Origin: Chryseosolibacter histidinae
Lineage (GTDB): Bacteria; Bacteroidota; Bacteroidia; Cytophagales; Cyclobacteriaceae
Assembly: GCF_018598225.1 (NCBI RefSeq)
Contig: NZ_JAHESF010000025.1
Span: 34,680 to 98,679 of the forward strand
DNA length: 64,000 bases
Direction: 5' to 3'
Below, piece after piece: positions 8,375-17,341 of the stretch. A program made the position numbers and the translations under genes. The notes beneath the pieces were generated by a model, which made no database searches, was not told where the DNA came from, and was given only the letters and a program-made list of their open reading frames with translations. Positions within the stretch are counted from its first letter, which is position 1. Every line of letters starts with the position of its first letter.

Positions 8375-8773
8375 ATGAAGAAAATCGTGAGTGTAGTGGC
8401 GTTCATCGCTGTGCATGCTGCCGTGCTGGCACAGTCGGCCGACAAAGCATCTATTGAAAGAGGAAAGACCGTGTATGAATCGACCTGTCTGGCCTGCCAC
8501 CAGGCGGATGGGTCTGGTGTTCCGAACCTGAATCCGCCCCTGATCAAAACTAAATGGACCCTGGGTGATAAAAATCAGCTGATCAACGTTGTGCTGAAAG
8601 GCCTGGATGAAGAGATCGAAGTGGATGGCGAGACCTATCACAATGTGATGCCACCCCTGAACTACCTGTCTGACCAGGAGATCGCCGACGTGCTCACATA
8701 CGTACGCAATAACTTCGGCAACAAGGCAAGCGCTATTAAGGAAGCTGACGTTAAAGCGCTACGCGAAAAATAG
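8375..8773 (+). CDS. Periplasmic cytochrome c, class I
   Basis: A 132-residue c-type cytochrome. It has a signal peptide of about 20 residues (ending VLAQ) and one haem-binding motif, CLACH (Cys38, Cys41, His42). The likely axial methionine is Met92 in NVMPPLNYLSD. It is the normal size for a mono-haem class I domain. It starts 9 bp after the PQQ dehydrogenase stop, so the two are probably co-transcribed and work as a dehydrogenase/electron acceptor pair. Electrons would then pass to a terminal oxidase not encoded here. Confidence 0.93.
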   Translation: MKKIVSVVAFIAVHAAVLAQSADKASIERGKTVYESTCLACHQADGSGVPNLNPPLIKTKWTLGDKNQLINVVLKGLDEEIEVDGETYHNVMPPLNYLSDQEIADVLTYVRNNFGNKASAIKEADVKALREK

Positions 8774-8850
8774 TAATCAGGTGATCGGTATTCAGTAATC
8801 GGTTTTAGAGCTACCCAGTTACTGACTACCGTTTACCGATCACCTATTAC
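8773..8850. terminator. Long inverted repeat between convergent genes
   Basis: GTAATCAGGTGATCGGTA (8773-8790) pairs almost perfectly with TACCGATCACCTATTAC (8834-8850), with one unpaired base. It fills the gap between the cytochrome c gene and the converging SusD gene, and is a likely bidirectional terminator. The words AGTAATC and GTTACTGACTACC inside the loop repeat the same motif. Confidence 0.6.
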
Positions 8851-8853
8851 CAC

Positions 8854-10386
8854 TTACTGTCCCGCCAACGGATTGCTCTGGATCTCCACGTCAGGGATCA
8901 GGAAATACAACCGGGTAGGATCAGGCTTGCGATTTTTGTTCTTGATCTGTGCCCGCACTTCGGAGATGAGCTGCACCGCCCTGTTGGTGCGCACCATGTC
9001 GAACCACCTCTTAGCCTCACCCATAAACTCGTATCCTCTTTCGCGGAACACCAGGTCATCGAACTGTTGCATGGATAATCCTGCGGCAAGATCTGCTGTC
9101 ACACTGGGTGTATTGATGTCCACACCATAACCACGCCTTCTTACCTTGTTGATGGCATCGTAGGCAGCAGCTGTAGGGATGCCGTTGAGCTTATTATCGG
9201 CTTCCGCGAAGATCAGCAGCACGTCGGCATAACGATAGAAATAAAAATCATTTCCATTGCCGGTATCAATGGGGGCTTGCGGATCCTTGTACTTGCCGAA
9301 GCGCAGGTCATAGATATCGGTTTCTATTTCGGCTTTTACAACCTGGCCGTTGATCACATAGGAGTCATACAGGTTGAACCGCTTGCGCAGGTCGTTAGCA
9401 TCCCAGCCGCTGATGAGCGGAGCTTTGGAGATGGCGCCACCGAACTTGTTTCCACTCACTGAAAAACCTGCAGCCTTCGCTCTCGAATCGGCATAATAGG
9501 AAGCCAGGAATGCGCCCTGGTCGATGGCCTGTGAGAACTTCAGCGAGAAAACATCTTCGGCGTTTGTGGGCAGCACGGGTGAGTACAGTGTTTCCAGCGA
9601 CGTGATCAGGTCGTAGCCATACGTTGCCTTTGCATCCATCACTTCTTTCGCTTTGTCGCGTGCTTGCTGGTAATAGGTTGTGCCACCATTCAGCGGAGCA
9701 CCGGCCATGGTCAGGTACACGTCTGCCAATGCAACCTTGGCAGCTCCTTTTGTGGCGCGTCCGGCCATAGACGAAGGCACCGTGTTAGGCAGTACACCTT
9801 CCGCGAAAGAAAGGTCGGCCACGATCTGCGCATAGACGTCGGGTATTTCCGTCAGCGGGATGCTGGTGTTTTCAGTATCCGTGATGGGCGTGAGGCGCAG
9901 GGGAACCTTGCCGAAGGTGCGCACAGCGAAGTAATAGCACAGGGCACGTACGAAACGCGCTTCCCCGTAAGCGGCATCTTTTAAGGTGGCACTGAGGTTC
10001 TGATCTTTGTCCAGCGCATCGATCAGCACATTGGCGCGCCCTATCGCCTCATACAAGGTGATCCAGGGTTGGTTCATGCTGGTGTTGGTAGTGCTCAGCA
10101 GGTTGGCGTAGTTGCTCCACGATACCTGGCTGCCGCCACCGTCTGCATATTCGGCCATGAGCTCGAAGCCCAGGCCAACCGTTGATTCCCACAAACGTCC
10201 GCGGCTGCGGGTCATGGGCTCATAAACACCGATGATGGTCTGCTCCAGCAAACCTGGATTGAGGTTCTCGAGGAAATCCTGCTCCAGTGCCTTGGGATCT
10301 TCTTCGAGAAGGTCGTCGCAGCCTGTGAAATTGAACGCCACCAGCGTGAGGGCGATCAACATTCCATATATTCTGGTTCGTTTCAT
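8854..10386 (-). CDS. SusD/RagB-family nutrient-binding outer-membrane lipoprotein
   Basis: Surface lipoprotein of 510 residues that captures ligand for its SusC partner. A lipobox ends at Cys23 (FNFTGC), followed by acidic residues (DDLLEED), as in exported Bacteroidota lipoproteins. The RagB/SusD pattern is clear: TPR-like N-terminal half (ARFVRALCYYFAVRTFGKVPLRL) and the typical C-terminus (FRERGYEFMGEAKRWFDMVRTNR, PDVEIQSNP). The gene lies 18 bp after the SusC gene, so the two form the usual operon. The ligand is not identifiable directly; neighbouring uronate genes suggest a uronic-acid-containing oligosaccharide. Confidence 0.95.
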   Translation of the reverse strand: MKRTRIYGMLIALTLVAFNFTGCDDLLEEDPKALEQDFLENLNPGLLEQTIIGVYEPMTRSRGRLWESTVGLGFELMAEYADGGGSQVSWSNYANLLSTTNTSMNQPWITLYEAIGRANVLIDALDKDQNLSATLKDAAYGEARFVRALCYYFAVRTFGKVPLRLTPITDTENTSIPLTEIPDVYAQIVADLSFAEGVLPNTVPSSMAGRATKGAAKVALADVYLTMAGAPLNGGTTYYQQARDKAKEVMDAKATYGYDLITSLETLYSPVLPTNAEDVFSLKFSQAIDQGAFLASYYADSRAKAAGFSVSGNKFGGAISKAPLISGWDANDLRKRFNLYDSYVINGQVVKAEIETDIYDLRFGKYKDPQAPIDTGNGNDFYFYRYADVLLIFAEADNKLNGIPTAAAYDAINKVRRRGYGVDINTPSVTADLAAGLSMQQFDDLVFRERGYEFMGEAKRWFDMVRTNRAVQLISEVRAQIKNKNRKPDPTRLYFLIPDVEIQSNPLAGQ

Positions 10387-10404
10387 ATCCTTTTCAGTTT
10401 TGGG

Positions 10405-13400
10405 TTAGAAGGTAACATTGAATCCGAGGGTGTAGGTCTTGGCCGTAGGATAGGCGCCGAGGTCAACACCTTGCCTGCGGTCGTTGCCGCTGAACGAATT
10501 CACCTCCGGATCGAAACCCGAATAATTGGTGAAGGTCAGCAGGTTTTGCGCACTGACGTAAACGTTCAGACTTTTTACCGCCTTGGTATTGGCGAGCGCG
10601 AAGTTGTAATCAAGCCTGATGTTGCGCAGCCTGAAATAAGATCCGTCTTCCATGAACCGCGACGAGCGGATGTGCCGGTTGGTGGCGCCGCTGGAGATAG
10701 CAGCGCTGGGATTGGGATAAAACTCCTGCGCTGCCTTCAGCTTGTTGAACTGGTTGGCCATGGCCGGGTTGGTGAGCTCAAAAAGCGCCACGTTGTTGAT
10801 GGACGAGCCACTGACGCCCTGCCATACCGTGGTGAACGTTAGCCGCTTGTACTTCAGCGAAGTGTTCACGCCATAGTACAGGTCCGGATAAGGGCTGCCG
10901 ATGATCTGGTTGTCGAGCGCGTTGAGAATAGGATTGCCGGCATTGTCATAGTTGTCGTCTACATTTTCATGGATGGGCAATCCGTTTTCGTCCACACCGA
11001 GAAATTTGATGCCGTAGAAGGCGAACAGCGGATAGCCGGCCCGGATGATGCTGTTAGATCCGGAAGCGTCGTTGCCGCCCGTGCTGGGTACATCCTTGTT
11101 GTCTTTTGTTTTGGTGATCTTGTTCTTATTCTGCGAGAGGTTCACATCCAGGGCCAGCACCCAATCGTTGTTGTTGATGATGTTGGTGCCGAGGGTGATC
11201 TCCCAACCCTTGTTCTCTACTTCGCCTACATTCTCGAGCACCTGTCCGGCGAGAGTTCCGAGGCCTGCGCTCACACCGGCCGTTGGTGGCAGCTGCCTTA
11301 CGGCGAGCAGGTCGGAAGTGGTCTTCACGTAGTAATCGAAAGTGATCCGGTATTTTTCGTTCATCACGCCCGCATCGACGCCTATGTTGATCTGTGAGGT
11401 GGTCTCCCATTTCAGATTCTTGTTGGCGATGGTAGGTGCCAGTCCCACCACCAGGCCGGTGCCTGCACCTTGACCGGTGTTCACCACGCGGCCCACTTGA
11501 AGTGACTGATAAGGTTTGATGGCCGGATTTCCCGTCTGGCCCCAGCTTGCCCTCAGCTTGAGCGTTGACATCCAGTCTGCTTCCTTGAGGAAAGACTCTT
11601 CCGAGATACGCCATCCGCCAGAGACGGAGGGAAATACGCCGTACTTGTTGTTGCCGGCAAATACCGAAGCACCGTCTCTTCTGACACTGGCCGCCAGCAG
11701 GTATTTCTCCTTGTAGTTGAACCGCGCCCTGGCGAACGATGAGAGGATGGTATTTTCCGAGATATCGCTCACGGGTTTGCTCACGGAGCTCGCGGCGTTG
11801 ATGTTGGCATTCTTCATATCATCGGTAGCAAAGCCCGAAGCTTTCACCTCCAGTGAATTGAACCGCTCGCGCTGCAGCGAAGCACCGGCGATCACTTCCA
11901 CATAAGTGCCTTCCGAGATATCGTATTTATATTCGAGGAAATCTTCCATCAGCACAGAGAGCTTATCGTATTGATTCAGCTCTGCCGCCCCGATGTTGTT
12001 CCCTAAGCGGGGAAGGATGCGGGGAAAGTAAAGATCCCTGCGGATGTGGTAGAAGTCTCCGCCGATCCGCGCCGTGTTTGAAAGCCCTTTGATGATCTCG
12101 GCCTTCACATCGATGCCACCCTGGATACGCGTTGTGGTATTCTGATCCAACACCTCTTTGGCAACAGCCACAGGATTTTCCGCATCAATACCGTTGAAGC
12201 TGAAGGGAGTTGTGTCTGTATAAGTGCCGTCAGGATTTTTGACGGGTACCACGGGAAGCGACCTGAGCACAGAGCCCACACCGGATTTGCCAAAGTTACG
12301 CGTGTTGTCACCCTGGGCAGGAGAGAAACCGTTTTGCACCGCGCGCGAAGTGATCAGTCGGGACTGTATGCTGAACCGGTCGCTGAGCTTGCTGTCCATG
12401 TTCATTCTGACAGAGCCGCGTTTATACCCCGTGTTCATCACGATGCCTTTCTGATCGAGGTAGCCACCGGAAAGAAAGAAACGGCTGCGATCTGTACCAC
12501 CCGAGATGCTGAGGTTGTTGTTGAACTGGGGAGCGGTCTGGAAAACTTCGTCCTGCCAGTCGGTATCAGCGGTAGGAGTGAAGTTCTCGAGGTCAGCGGG
12601 GATGGTCTGGTTGGAGTTCACATAGAAGGCCCGGGCATAGTCGAGAAACTCCTGCGTGTTCATCATCTCCAGTTTTTTGCGTACCTGCTGAAAGCCCAGT
12701 GAGCTCTCGAAGGTGAGCTTGGGCTGGCCGGCTTTACCGGAGCGGGTAGTGATGATCACCACGCCATTGGCGGCGCGTGAACCGTAAATGGCAGCGGCAG
12801 CAGCGTCTTTCAAAACGTCGATCGATTCGATGTCAGACGGGTTGATGGTAGACAGTCCGTTGGCGCCGCGCACATCGTCATTGAATTGTGGAATTCCGTC
12901 AATGACATAGAGGGGCTCATTGCCGCCGGCGAAAGATGATACACCGCGTACGCGGATGCTGATGCCCGCACCGGGTTGCCCGGAGGCCTGTTGCACCTGT
13001 ACGCCAGCCATACGTCCCTGCAACGCCTGCTCTACTGTGGTGACAGGCATTTCCCGGATCGACTCTCCTCTTACGGAAGTGATGGAGCCGGTCAGGTCAA
13101 CCTTGCGCTGTGTGCCGTAGCCGACCACCACTACCTCAGACAGGGTTTTTACATCCGGCAGCAGCACCACGTCGATGGCCGTGCGTTCTCCGACCGTTGT
13201 TTCAAGAGCCTCATAACCGATAAAGGTGAACACCAGCACGGCGTTCCGGCCGGGCACCGAGAGGCGATAGGCGCCATTGACATCTGTGGCCGTACCGTTC
13301 GAGGTGCCTTTCTCGATCACATTCACCCCCGGCAAAAGATTTCCGGCGTCATCTTTCACCGTGCCGGAGACAGCCACCTCCTGCGCAAACGCTGCACGGC

Positions 13401-13476
13401 TGAGCAGACACATGACGAGGGTACAGACCAGGGCCCATGGCAGACCACGGCCCCGTTTCGTAAACATTACTTTCAT
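10405..13476 (-). CDS. SusC/RagA-family TonB-linked outer-membrane transporter
   Basis: TonB-dependent transporter of 1023 residues, with a signal peptide of about 31 residues (RAAFAQ). Domains in order: carboxypeptidase-like regulatory domain (about 33-120, VSGTVKDDAGNLLPGVNV), plug (about 125-230, SEVVVVGYGTQRKVDLTGS) and a 22-strand barrel ending in the aromatic-rich YTLGFNVTF. There is no N-terminal FecR-interacting (STN) domain. It transports oligosaccharides or other large ligands with SusD, energised by TonB-ExbBD. It heads a SusC-SusD operon converging on the cytochrome gene. The gap upstream is 365 bp. Confidence 0.96.
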   Translation of the reverse strand: MKVMFTKRGRGLPWALVCTLVMCLLSRAAFAQEVAVSGTVKDDAGNLLPGVNVIEKGTSNGTATDVNGAYRLSVPGRNAVLVFTFIGYEALETTVGERTAIDVVLLPDVKTLSEVVVVGYGTQRKVDLTGSITSVRGESIREMPVTTVEQALQGRMAGVQVQQASGQPGAGISIRVRGVSSFAGGNEPLYVIDGIPQFNDDVRGANGLSTINPSDIESIDVLKDAAAAAIYGSRAANGVVIITTRSGKAGQPKLTFESSLGFQQVRKKLEMMNTQEFLDYARAFYVNSNQTIPADLENFTPTADTDWQDEVFQTAPQFNNNLSISGGTDRSRFFLSGGYLDQKGIVMNTGYKRGSVRMNMDSKLSDRFSIQSRLITSRAVQNGFSPAQGDNTRNFGKSGVGSVLRSLPVVPVKNPDGTYTDTTPFSFNGIDAENPVAVAKEVLDQNTTTRIQGGIDVKAEIIKGLSNTARIGGDFYHIRRDLYFPRILPRLGNNIGAAELNQYDKLSVLMEDFLEYKYDISEGTYVEVIAGASLQRERFNSLEVKASGFATDDMKNANINAASSVSKPVSDISENTILSSFARARFNYKEKYLLAASVRRDGASVFAGNNKYGVFPSVSGGWRISEESFLKEADWMSTLKLRASWGQTGNPAIKPYQSLQVGRVVNTGQGAGTGLVVGLAPTIANKNLKWETTSQINIGVDAGVMNEKYRITFDYYVKTTSDLLAVRQLPPTAGVSAGLGTLAGQVLENVGEVENKGWEITLGTNIINNNDWVLALDVNLSQNKNKITKTKDNKDVPSTGGNDASGSNSIIRAGYPLFAFYGIKFLGVDENGLPIHENVDDNYDNAGNPILNALDNQIIGSPYPDLYYGVNTSLKYKRLTFTTVWQGVSGSSINNVALFELTNPAMANQFNKLKAAQEFYPNPSAAISSGATNRHIRSSRFMEDGSYFRLRNIRLDYNFALANTKAVKSLNVYVSAQNLLTFTNYSGFDPEVNSFSGNDRRQGVDLGAYPTAKTYTLGFNVTF

Positions 13477-13606
13477 GATTGATTGGGTTAGGGTTGAACA
13501 ATCTTAAGAAACTACTTATTTAAGACGCAGAAATCGATTGAAATGCTTACAACACCTTACGGGATTTTTGTATCGAAAGTGTTAATTATCATGATGTTAT
13601 CGTTGA

Positions 13607-13807
13607 GTCCACGGTCGACAGTCCACGGACCCTTTCACACCGGTATTCTGAGCGAAGGGCATGTGTTGGCTTTGCGGGAGCGAAGAATCCCGTGATTACA
13701 AAGTGTACGCGAAAAAGGTATGCTCACGAATTAAGTACGCACTAATCGATCTGGGGGATCCTTCGCGCCTGCTTTCTATCAGCGCAAATCACTGCTCAGG
13801 ATACCGG
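13607..13807. repeat. Compound intergenic palindrome in the 13477-13841 gap
   Basis: The 365-bp gap between the SusC start and the egtD stop holds no convincing gene. It has one GTCCACGGTCGACAGTCCAC element (13607-13630), one arm of the palindrome family seen elsewhere here. It also has a nested inverted repeat: CCGGTATTCTGAGC (13640-13653) against GCTCAGGATACCGG (13794-13807), with inner words GCGAAGAATCCC and GGGATCCTTCGC. The CTGAGC/GAAGGATCC wording resembles a repeat I recall being widespread in Bacteroidota genomes. No target-site duplication was seen. Confidence 0.6.
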
Positions 13808-13841
13808 TTCATTAGGAGAGGACTTTGCCTATTGCATTTGC

Positions 13842-14807
13842 TTACTGCCTACTTTTCTTCACCAGCACGTCGCAGAAGAAATGGTTGGCATCGAAGAACA
13901 GGTCTACGATCTCCAGACCGGCCTCAGACAGGGTCTTTTCTATCATGAGCAGGTCGTATTTCTGCGAGATCTCGGTATTGATCGTTTCCCAATGTGCAAA
14001 ATGGTAGGTCTTTTTAAGCGCCGCGATAGGTACATCCTGGTCCTTCAGGCTGACCAGGAAGCTGCGAGCCGCACCGGTCTCAGGATCATAGGATGCATAG
14101 TGGTCGAATTGTGTGAGGGAGAACTGTGCGCCCAGCTCGCGGTTCAGTCGTCTCAGCAGGTTGATGTTGAAAGCTTTTGTTATGCCACCTTCATCATCGT
14201 AGGCGCGGGCGATGATGCGTGGATCTTTTTTGAGGTCGAAGCCGATCAGCGCCAGCCCCTGGCCCTCCAGGTGAACGGAGATATTTTTGAGGAATGCGAG
14301 CGCTTCCTGGGGAGTGAAGTTGCCGATGTTGGCGCCCAGGAAGAAGATCACTTTTTTTTCGTCTCCATGGAGCTCGCCTACCGCCTCGTAATAACTTTTG
14401 TTGACGGGCTGTATCTCCAGCTCAGGTAGATTTTTTTTCAATCTTCGGGAGAGCTGCTCCAGCACCGATGCAGAAATATCCACAGGCCGGTACGTGAACC
14501 TGACGTGGCGTGAACAAAGGTATCTTAACAGGATCTCGGTTTTCAGTCCATCGCCCGCGCCCAGCTCGATGAGTTGAAAAGGACTTTGCTGCGACTCGAA
14601 ATAACGCAGCAGGTCTTCCTTGTGGTGATCCAGGATCTCGTATTCACAACGGGTTGGGTAATACTCAGACATGTGCATGATCTGCTGAAAGATCCTGTCT
14701 CCTTTTTCGTCGTAGAAAAGCCAGCTGGGGAGCGATTTATGTTTCGCTCCCAGGCCCTCCTCTACGGCCTTCCTGAGTTCACGGTTCACTATGGTGGAAG
14801 TATGCAT
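13842..14807 (-). CDS. egtD: L-histidine N-alpha-methyltransferase (ergothioneine biosynthesis)
   Basis: SAM-dependent enzyme that trimethylates histidine to hercynine, the first ergothioneine step. It has 321 residues, the usual length. The N-terminus carries the family pattern (LPSWLFYDEKGDRIFQ, YYPTRCEYEIL) and the SAM motif IELGAGDGLKTE lies at about residues 80-90; FFLGANIGNF is also typical. The ATG at 14807 is chosen over a GTG at 14810. It follows egtB by only 6 bp, so the two are translated from one transcript. No egtA, egtC or egtE neighbour is present. Confidence 0.95.
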   Translation of the reverse strand: MHTSTIVNRELRKAVEEGLGAKHKSLPSWLFYDEKGDRIFQQIMHMSEYYPTRCEYEILDHHKEDLLRYFESQQSPFQLIELGAGDGLKTEILLRYLCSRHVRFTYRPVDISASVLEQLSRRLKKNLPELEIQPVNKSYYEAVGELHGDEKKVIFFLGANIGNFTPQEALAFLKNISVHLEGQGLALIGFDLKKDPRIIARAYDDEGGITKAFNINLLRRLNRELGAQFSLTQFDHYASYDPETGAARSFLVSLKDQDVPIAALKKTYHFAHWETINTEISQKYDLLMIEKTLSEAGLEIVDLFFDANHFFCDVLVKKSRQ

Positions 14808-14813
14808 CACCTG

Positions 14814-16046
14814 TTATTTCTTACATAACCTGATCCCGTTGAACTGCCACCGGAGGTGAGGATAAAAGAAGTTTCTGTAGGTCTTTCGCGAATGATTTTC
14901 AGGTGTTACGGCAGAAGCGCCGCGAAGTACCATGGTATTGATCATGAACTTCTCGTTGTATTCGCCCAGCGCGCCGTCCGGTTTTTCATATCCGGGATAG
15001 GGGAGGTAAGCGCTGTTGGTATGTTCCCAGCGCAGCCCCCACGGTAACTGGGGGGCGGCAGCTTCCCATTCTTCTTCAGTAGGAAGCCGCATGCCCTTCC
15101 ATGTGGCGAAAGCGGCGGCTTCGTAAAAGCTCACGTGGGTTACCGGCTCCTCGGGGTTGACCCGTTCAAGTCCTGAAAGCGCATAACGGCACCAGGTCCC
15201 ATCCGTAAAGTGCCAATACATCGGACTAGTGATGTGCTCTTCCTTCACCCAGGCCCATCCATCGCTCAGCCAGTACTCCGGGCGTTGGTATCCACCCGCT
15301 TGCATGAACTGCATGTATTCGCCGTTGGTAACAAGGCTTTTGCGGATGGAGAACGCTTTCAACAGAACGGTGTGCGCTGCCCTTTCATTATCGTAGCTGA
15401 AACCCGAGCCGCGGTGGCCGATGGTGTACCGGCCGTCAGAGATAGAAATAAAATCGTGGTCGGTCTCATTGTGCGGCGTTTCTTTGATCTCCTTGCGGTA
15501 GGCCGGAAACAGCGGATTGTGACCGAGAATAAATTTGATATCGGTATACAGCAGCTCCTGGTGCTGTTGCTCATGATTAAAACCTATTTCGAGGATGGGA
15601 AGCGCTTCTGCCGGAAAATCCCTCAGCAACCAATGCATGTGCTCATCCACATAGCCGCGGTATTGAAAGATCTCTTCCACCGTAGGCCTTGAAAGGTTGC
15701 CGCGATCCGCACGAAGCACATGGGTGCCCACGCTTTCATAGTAGCTGTTGAACAAGAACGAATACTGCGGGTGAAAGCGCGTGTAATTTTTGTAATAACG
15801 CGCGAGTATGAACTCTTCAAAGAACCATGTGGTATGCGCCAGGTGCCATTTGGGTGGGCTTACATCTGCCGACGGCTGTACAACATAGTCTTCTGTAGCC
15901 AACGGCTCACAAACATACTCACTGTATCTTCTGATGGTTGAATACCGCTCGGTGAGCGTTGCCTTGCTTGGTGCTTTCCGGGTTGCTTTTCTGGTAAACC
16001 GTTGCAAATCCGCTGTTAATCCCCTCATAACTCTTTCGCTGATCAT
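14814..16046 (-). CDS. egtB: Ergothioneine biosynthesis sulfoxide synthase (EgtB)
   Basis: Non-haem iron enzyme that joins hercynine to a thiol donor and oxidises it. It has 410 residues: an N-terminal DinB-like iron-binding domain (about 35-185) and a C-terminal formylglycine-generating-enzyme-like domain (about 200-408). The iron ligands are visible as His71 in LAHTTWF and His158/His162 in the HxxxHxE motif NHEQQHQE. The C-terminal domain has FSIRKSLVTNGEYMQF and RLPTEEEWEAA. A fused methyltransferase, as in the ovothiol enzyme OvoA, is absent; the methyltransferase is the separate egtD next door. The lack of egtA and egtC suggests direct use of cysteine, which is inference. Confidence 0.94.
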   Translation of the reverse strand: MISERVMRGLTADLQRFTRKATRKAPSKATLTERYSTIRRYSEYVCEPLATEDYVVQPSADVSPPKWHLAHTTWFFEEFILARYYKNYTRFHPQYSFLFNSYYESVGTHVLRADRGNLSRPTVEEIFQYRGYVDEHMHWLLRDFPAEALPILEIGFNHEQQHQELLYTDIKFILGHNPLFPAYRKEIKETPHNETDHDFISISDGRYTIGHRGSGFSYDNERAAHTVLLKAFSIRKSLVTNGEYMQFMQAGGYQRPEYWLSDGWAWVKEEHITSPMYWHFTDGTWCRYALSGLERVNPEEPVTHVSFYEAAAFATWKGMRLPTEEEWEAAAPQLPWGLRWEHTNSAYLPYPGYEKPDGALGEYNEKFMINTMVLRGASAVTPENHSRKTYRNFFYPHLRWQFNGIRLCKK

Positions 16047-16437
16047 CGGTTTTTTTAGATTCTAAAAATATACCAGATCGCGGTGAGGACGTCCTTCCCC
16101 AGCGAAAACCAGTCGGCCATTCATGAAATATCGCCCCTTCGTTTTGCAGCCGGTCTGATGAACATATGGCTCGCCTAATTTTTCTATCTGCTATGCGATT
16201 GACTATCGCGTTGCGGCAATACCGTTAATTAAGGAACCGACTAAAAATATTCAGCCATCTTAAATGTAGGTTTAGCTCTGAAAGGGCGTAATGTCAATAG
16301 CCATGGGTGCAGCCATGGCTATTGTGCATTTTGCATTTTTACGTGTCATAGGTAATCTGGATCAGTGTCTTGTCTCTGGCACGTCACGCATGCGCCAGAT
16401 CAGGGGTGCTGTCGACCATGAATAAAACAACGCTCGA
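16047..16437. other. Intergenic region with a strong hairpin at 16295-16324
   Basis: This 391-bp gap separates egtB from the ABC permease gene, both on the minus strand. CAATAGCCATGG (16295-16306) pairs perfectly with CCATGGCTATTG (16313-16324) over a 6-nt loop, preceded by GCTCTGAAAGGGCGTAATGT. That wording resembles an intergenic repeat I recall from other Bacteroidota ('gccctgaaagggc ... ccatgggt'). A second weak hairpin (TCTGGCAC...GCGCCAGA) lies at about 16373-16399. No gene is evident; the egtB promoter must be here. Confidence 0.5.
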
Positions 16438-17241
16438 TCAAATGTCAGCTTTTTTGAGCTTGAGGTAACTGAAGTAGTTGAAGAGCACGGTCCAGGCAAC
16501 CACGATCAGCGCTGAGCCAATGTCAATGTAATCTTTGATCTCCTGGAAGGCGTAGCGCGGATACGGGATCGCAATCAGGTTCCAGATGGATCTCATCGGG
16601 AAGAAAGGGATCAGCCACGGAAGCTCATCATCGATATTGGCCGTGATGATGAGCTCGATCATCTGCGAAAGCAGCAGCAAGATGATGGTAAGGCCCGACC
16701 GTTGAATGAGGATGCTGATCAGCAGCGCATACGATAAAAAGAAAAAGATCTCCAGAAAATACGCAGGGAAGAACTCGAGGTCCGTGAGGATGTTGCTGTA
16801 AGCGGCCGATGGACTGTAAATAAGTCCGGTGATGAGTCCGATCACAAAGATCATGGCCACGCTCATGAGGCTGAGCAGCACATTGGTCGATATTTTGGAA
16901 TACAGAAATTGAGAGCGGCTGAGACCGTCGATGATGTTCTGGCGCAGCGTGCGGTAGGCGAACTCGTTGGTCACGGAGATCACCACCATAATGGCCAGCA
17001 CTACCTTGAACAGACCACTGAACCAGATGAGGTTGTGCCACACATCCGGGAAGTGGTACAGGGGAATACGGTTGATGTTGATCTTCTGGCCAAAATCTGC
17101 GAAGGTCCTTGCCAGCAATTTCAGGAACTCCATTCCGCTGGCGGTGGCAAAAGCAAGTGTTATAAAATACAGACCGCATACAACCCAGAAGGTTCTGTAG
17201 CTGGTCAGTTTTTTCAGGTCTATTTTAAGCAGTTGAAGCAT
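16438..17241 (-). CDS. ABC transporter permease, ABC-2 type
   Basis: Integral membrane protein of 267 residues with about six hydrophobic segments (near residues 18-36, 78-95, 112-140, 150-175, 178-200 and 240-258). The layout, with an N-terminal membrane segment after KIDLKKLTSYRTF and a loop into NRIPLYHFPDVWHN, matches ABC-2 permeases. It is downstream of an ABC ATPase on the same strand, and the two would form an exporter. The substrate is unknown; this type includes lantibiotic-immunity-like and general export systems. A 100-bp hairpin-forming repeat separates the pair. Confidence 0.85.
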   Translation of the reverse strand: MLQLLKIDLKKLTSYRTFWVVCGLYFITLAFATASGMEFLKLLARTFADFGQKININRIPLYHFPDVWHNLIWFSGLFKVVLAIMVVISVTNEFAYRTLRQNIIDGLSRSQFLYSKISTNVLLSLMSVAMIFVIGLITGLIYSPSAAYSNILTDLEFFPAYFLEIFFFLSYALLISILIQRSGLTIILLLLSQMIELIITANIDDELPWLIPFFPMRSIWNLIAIPYPRYAFQEIKDYIDIGSALIVVAWTVLFNYFSYLKLKKADI

Positions 17242-17249
17242 GGTCTTGT

Positions 17250-17338
17250 AAGTACGAGGTTAGAGGTACGAATGTGAAGGTACGAGGTACGAAATACGAG
17301 GTACGAGCCCACGTACTTCGTACCTCGTACCTCGTACT
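17250..17338. repeat. GTACGAGGTACG palindromic repeat inside an ABC operon
   Basis: Tandem TACGAGGTACGA words (17250-17307) are followed, after CCCAC, by inverted GTACTTCGTACCTCGTAC words (17312-17338). The arms form a long hairpin between the ATPase stop and the permease start. Related words occur at about 5790, 35084-35112, 39360, 57750 and 59155. Inside an operon it could reduce expression of the distal permease. Confidence 0.65.
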
Positions 17339-17341
17339 TTT

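Noticed and set aside
13607..13807. Possible MITE or insertion sequence
   Set aside because: Inverted ends are short and imperfect, no transposase gene and no target duplication were found; it fits the dispersed palindrome type.
13661..13948. Plus-strand reading frame between SusC and egtD
   Set aside because: It runs through a palindromic repeat and into the antisense strand of egtD; no conserved features.
16295..16324. Hairpin as a riboswitch or structured RNA
   Set aside because: Only a single perfect stem is visible with no conserved surrounding motifs; it fits the palindromic repeat pattern better.
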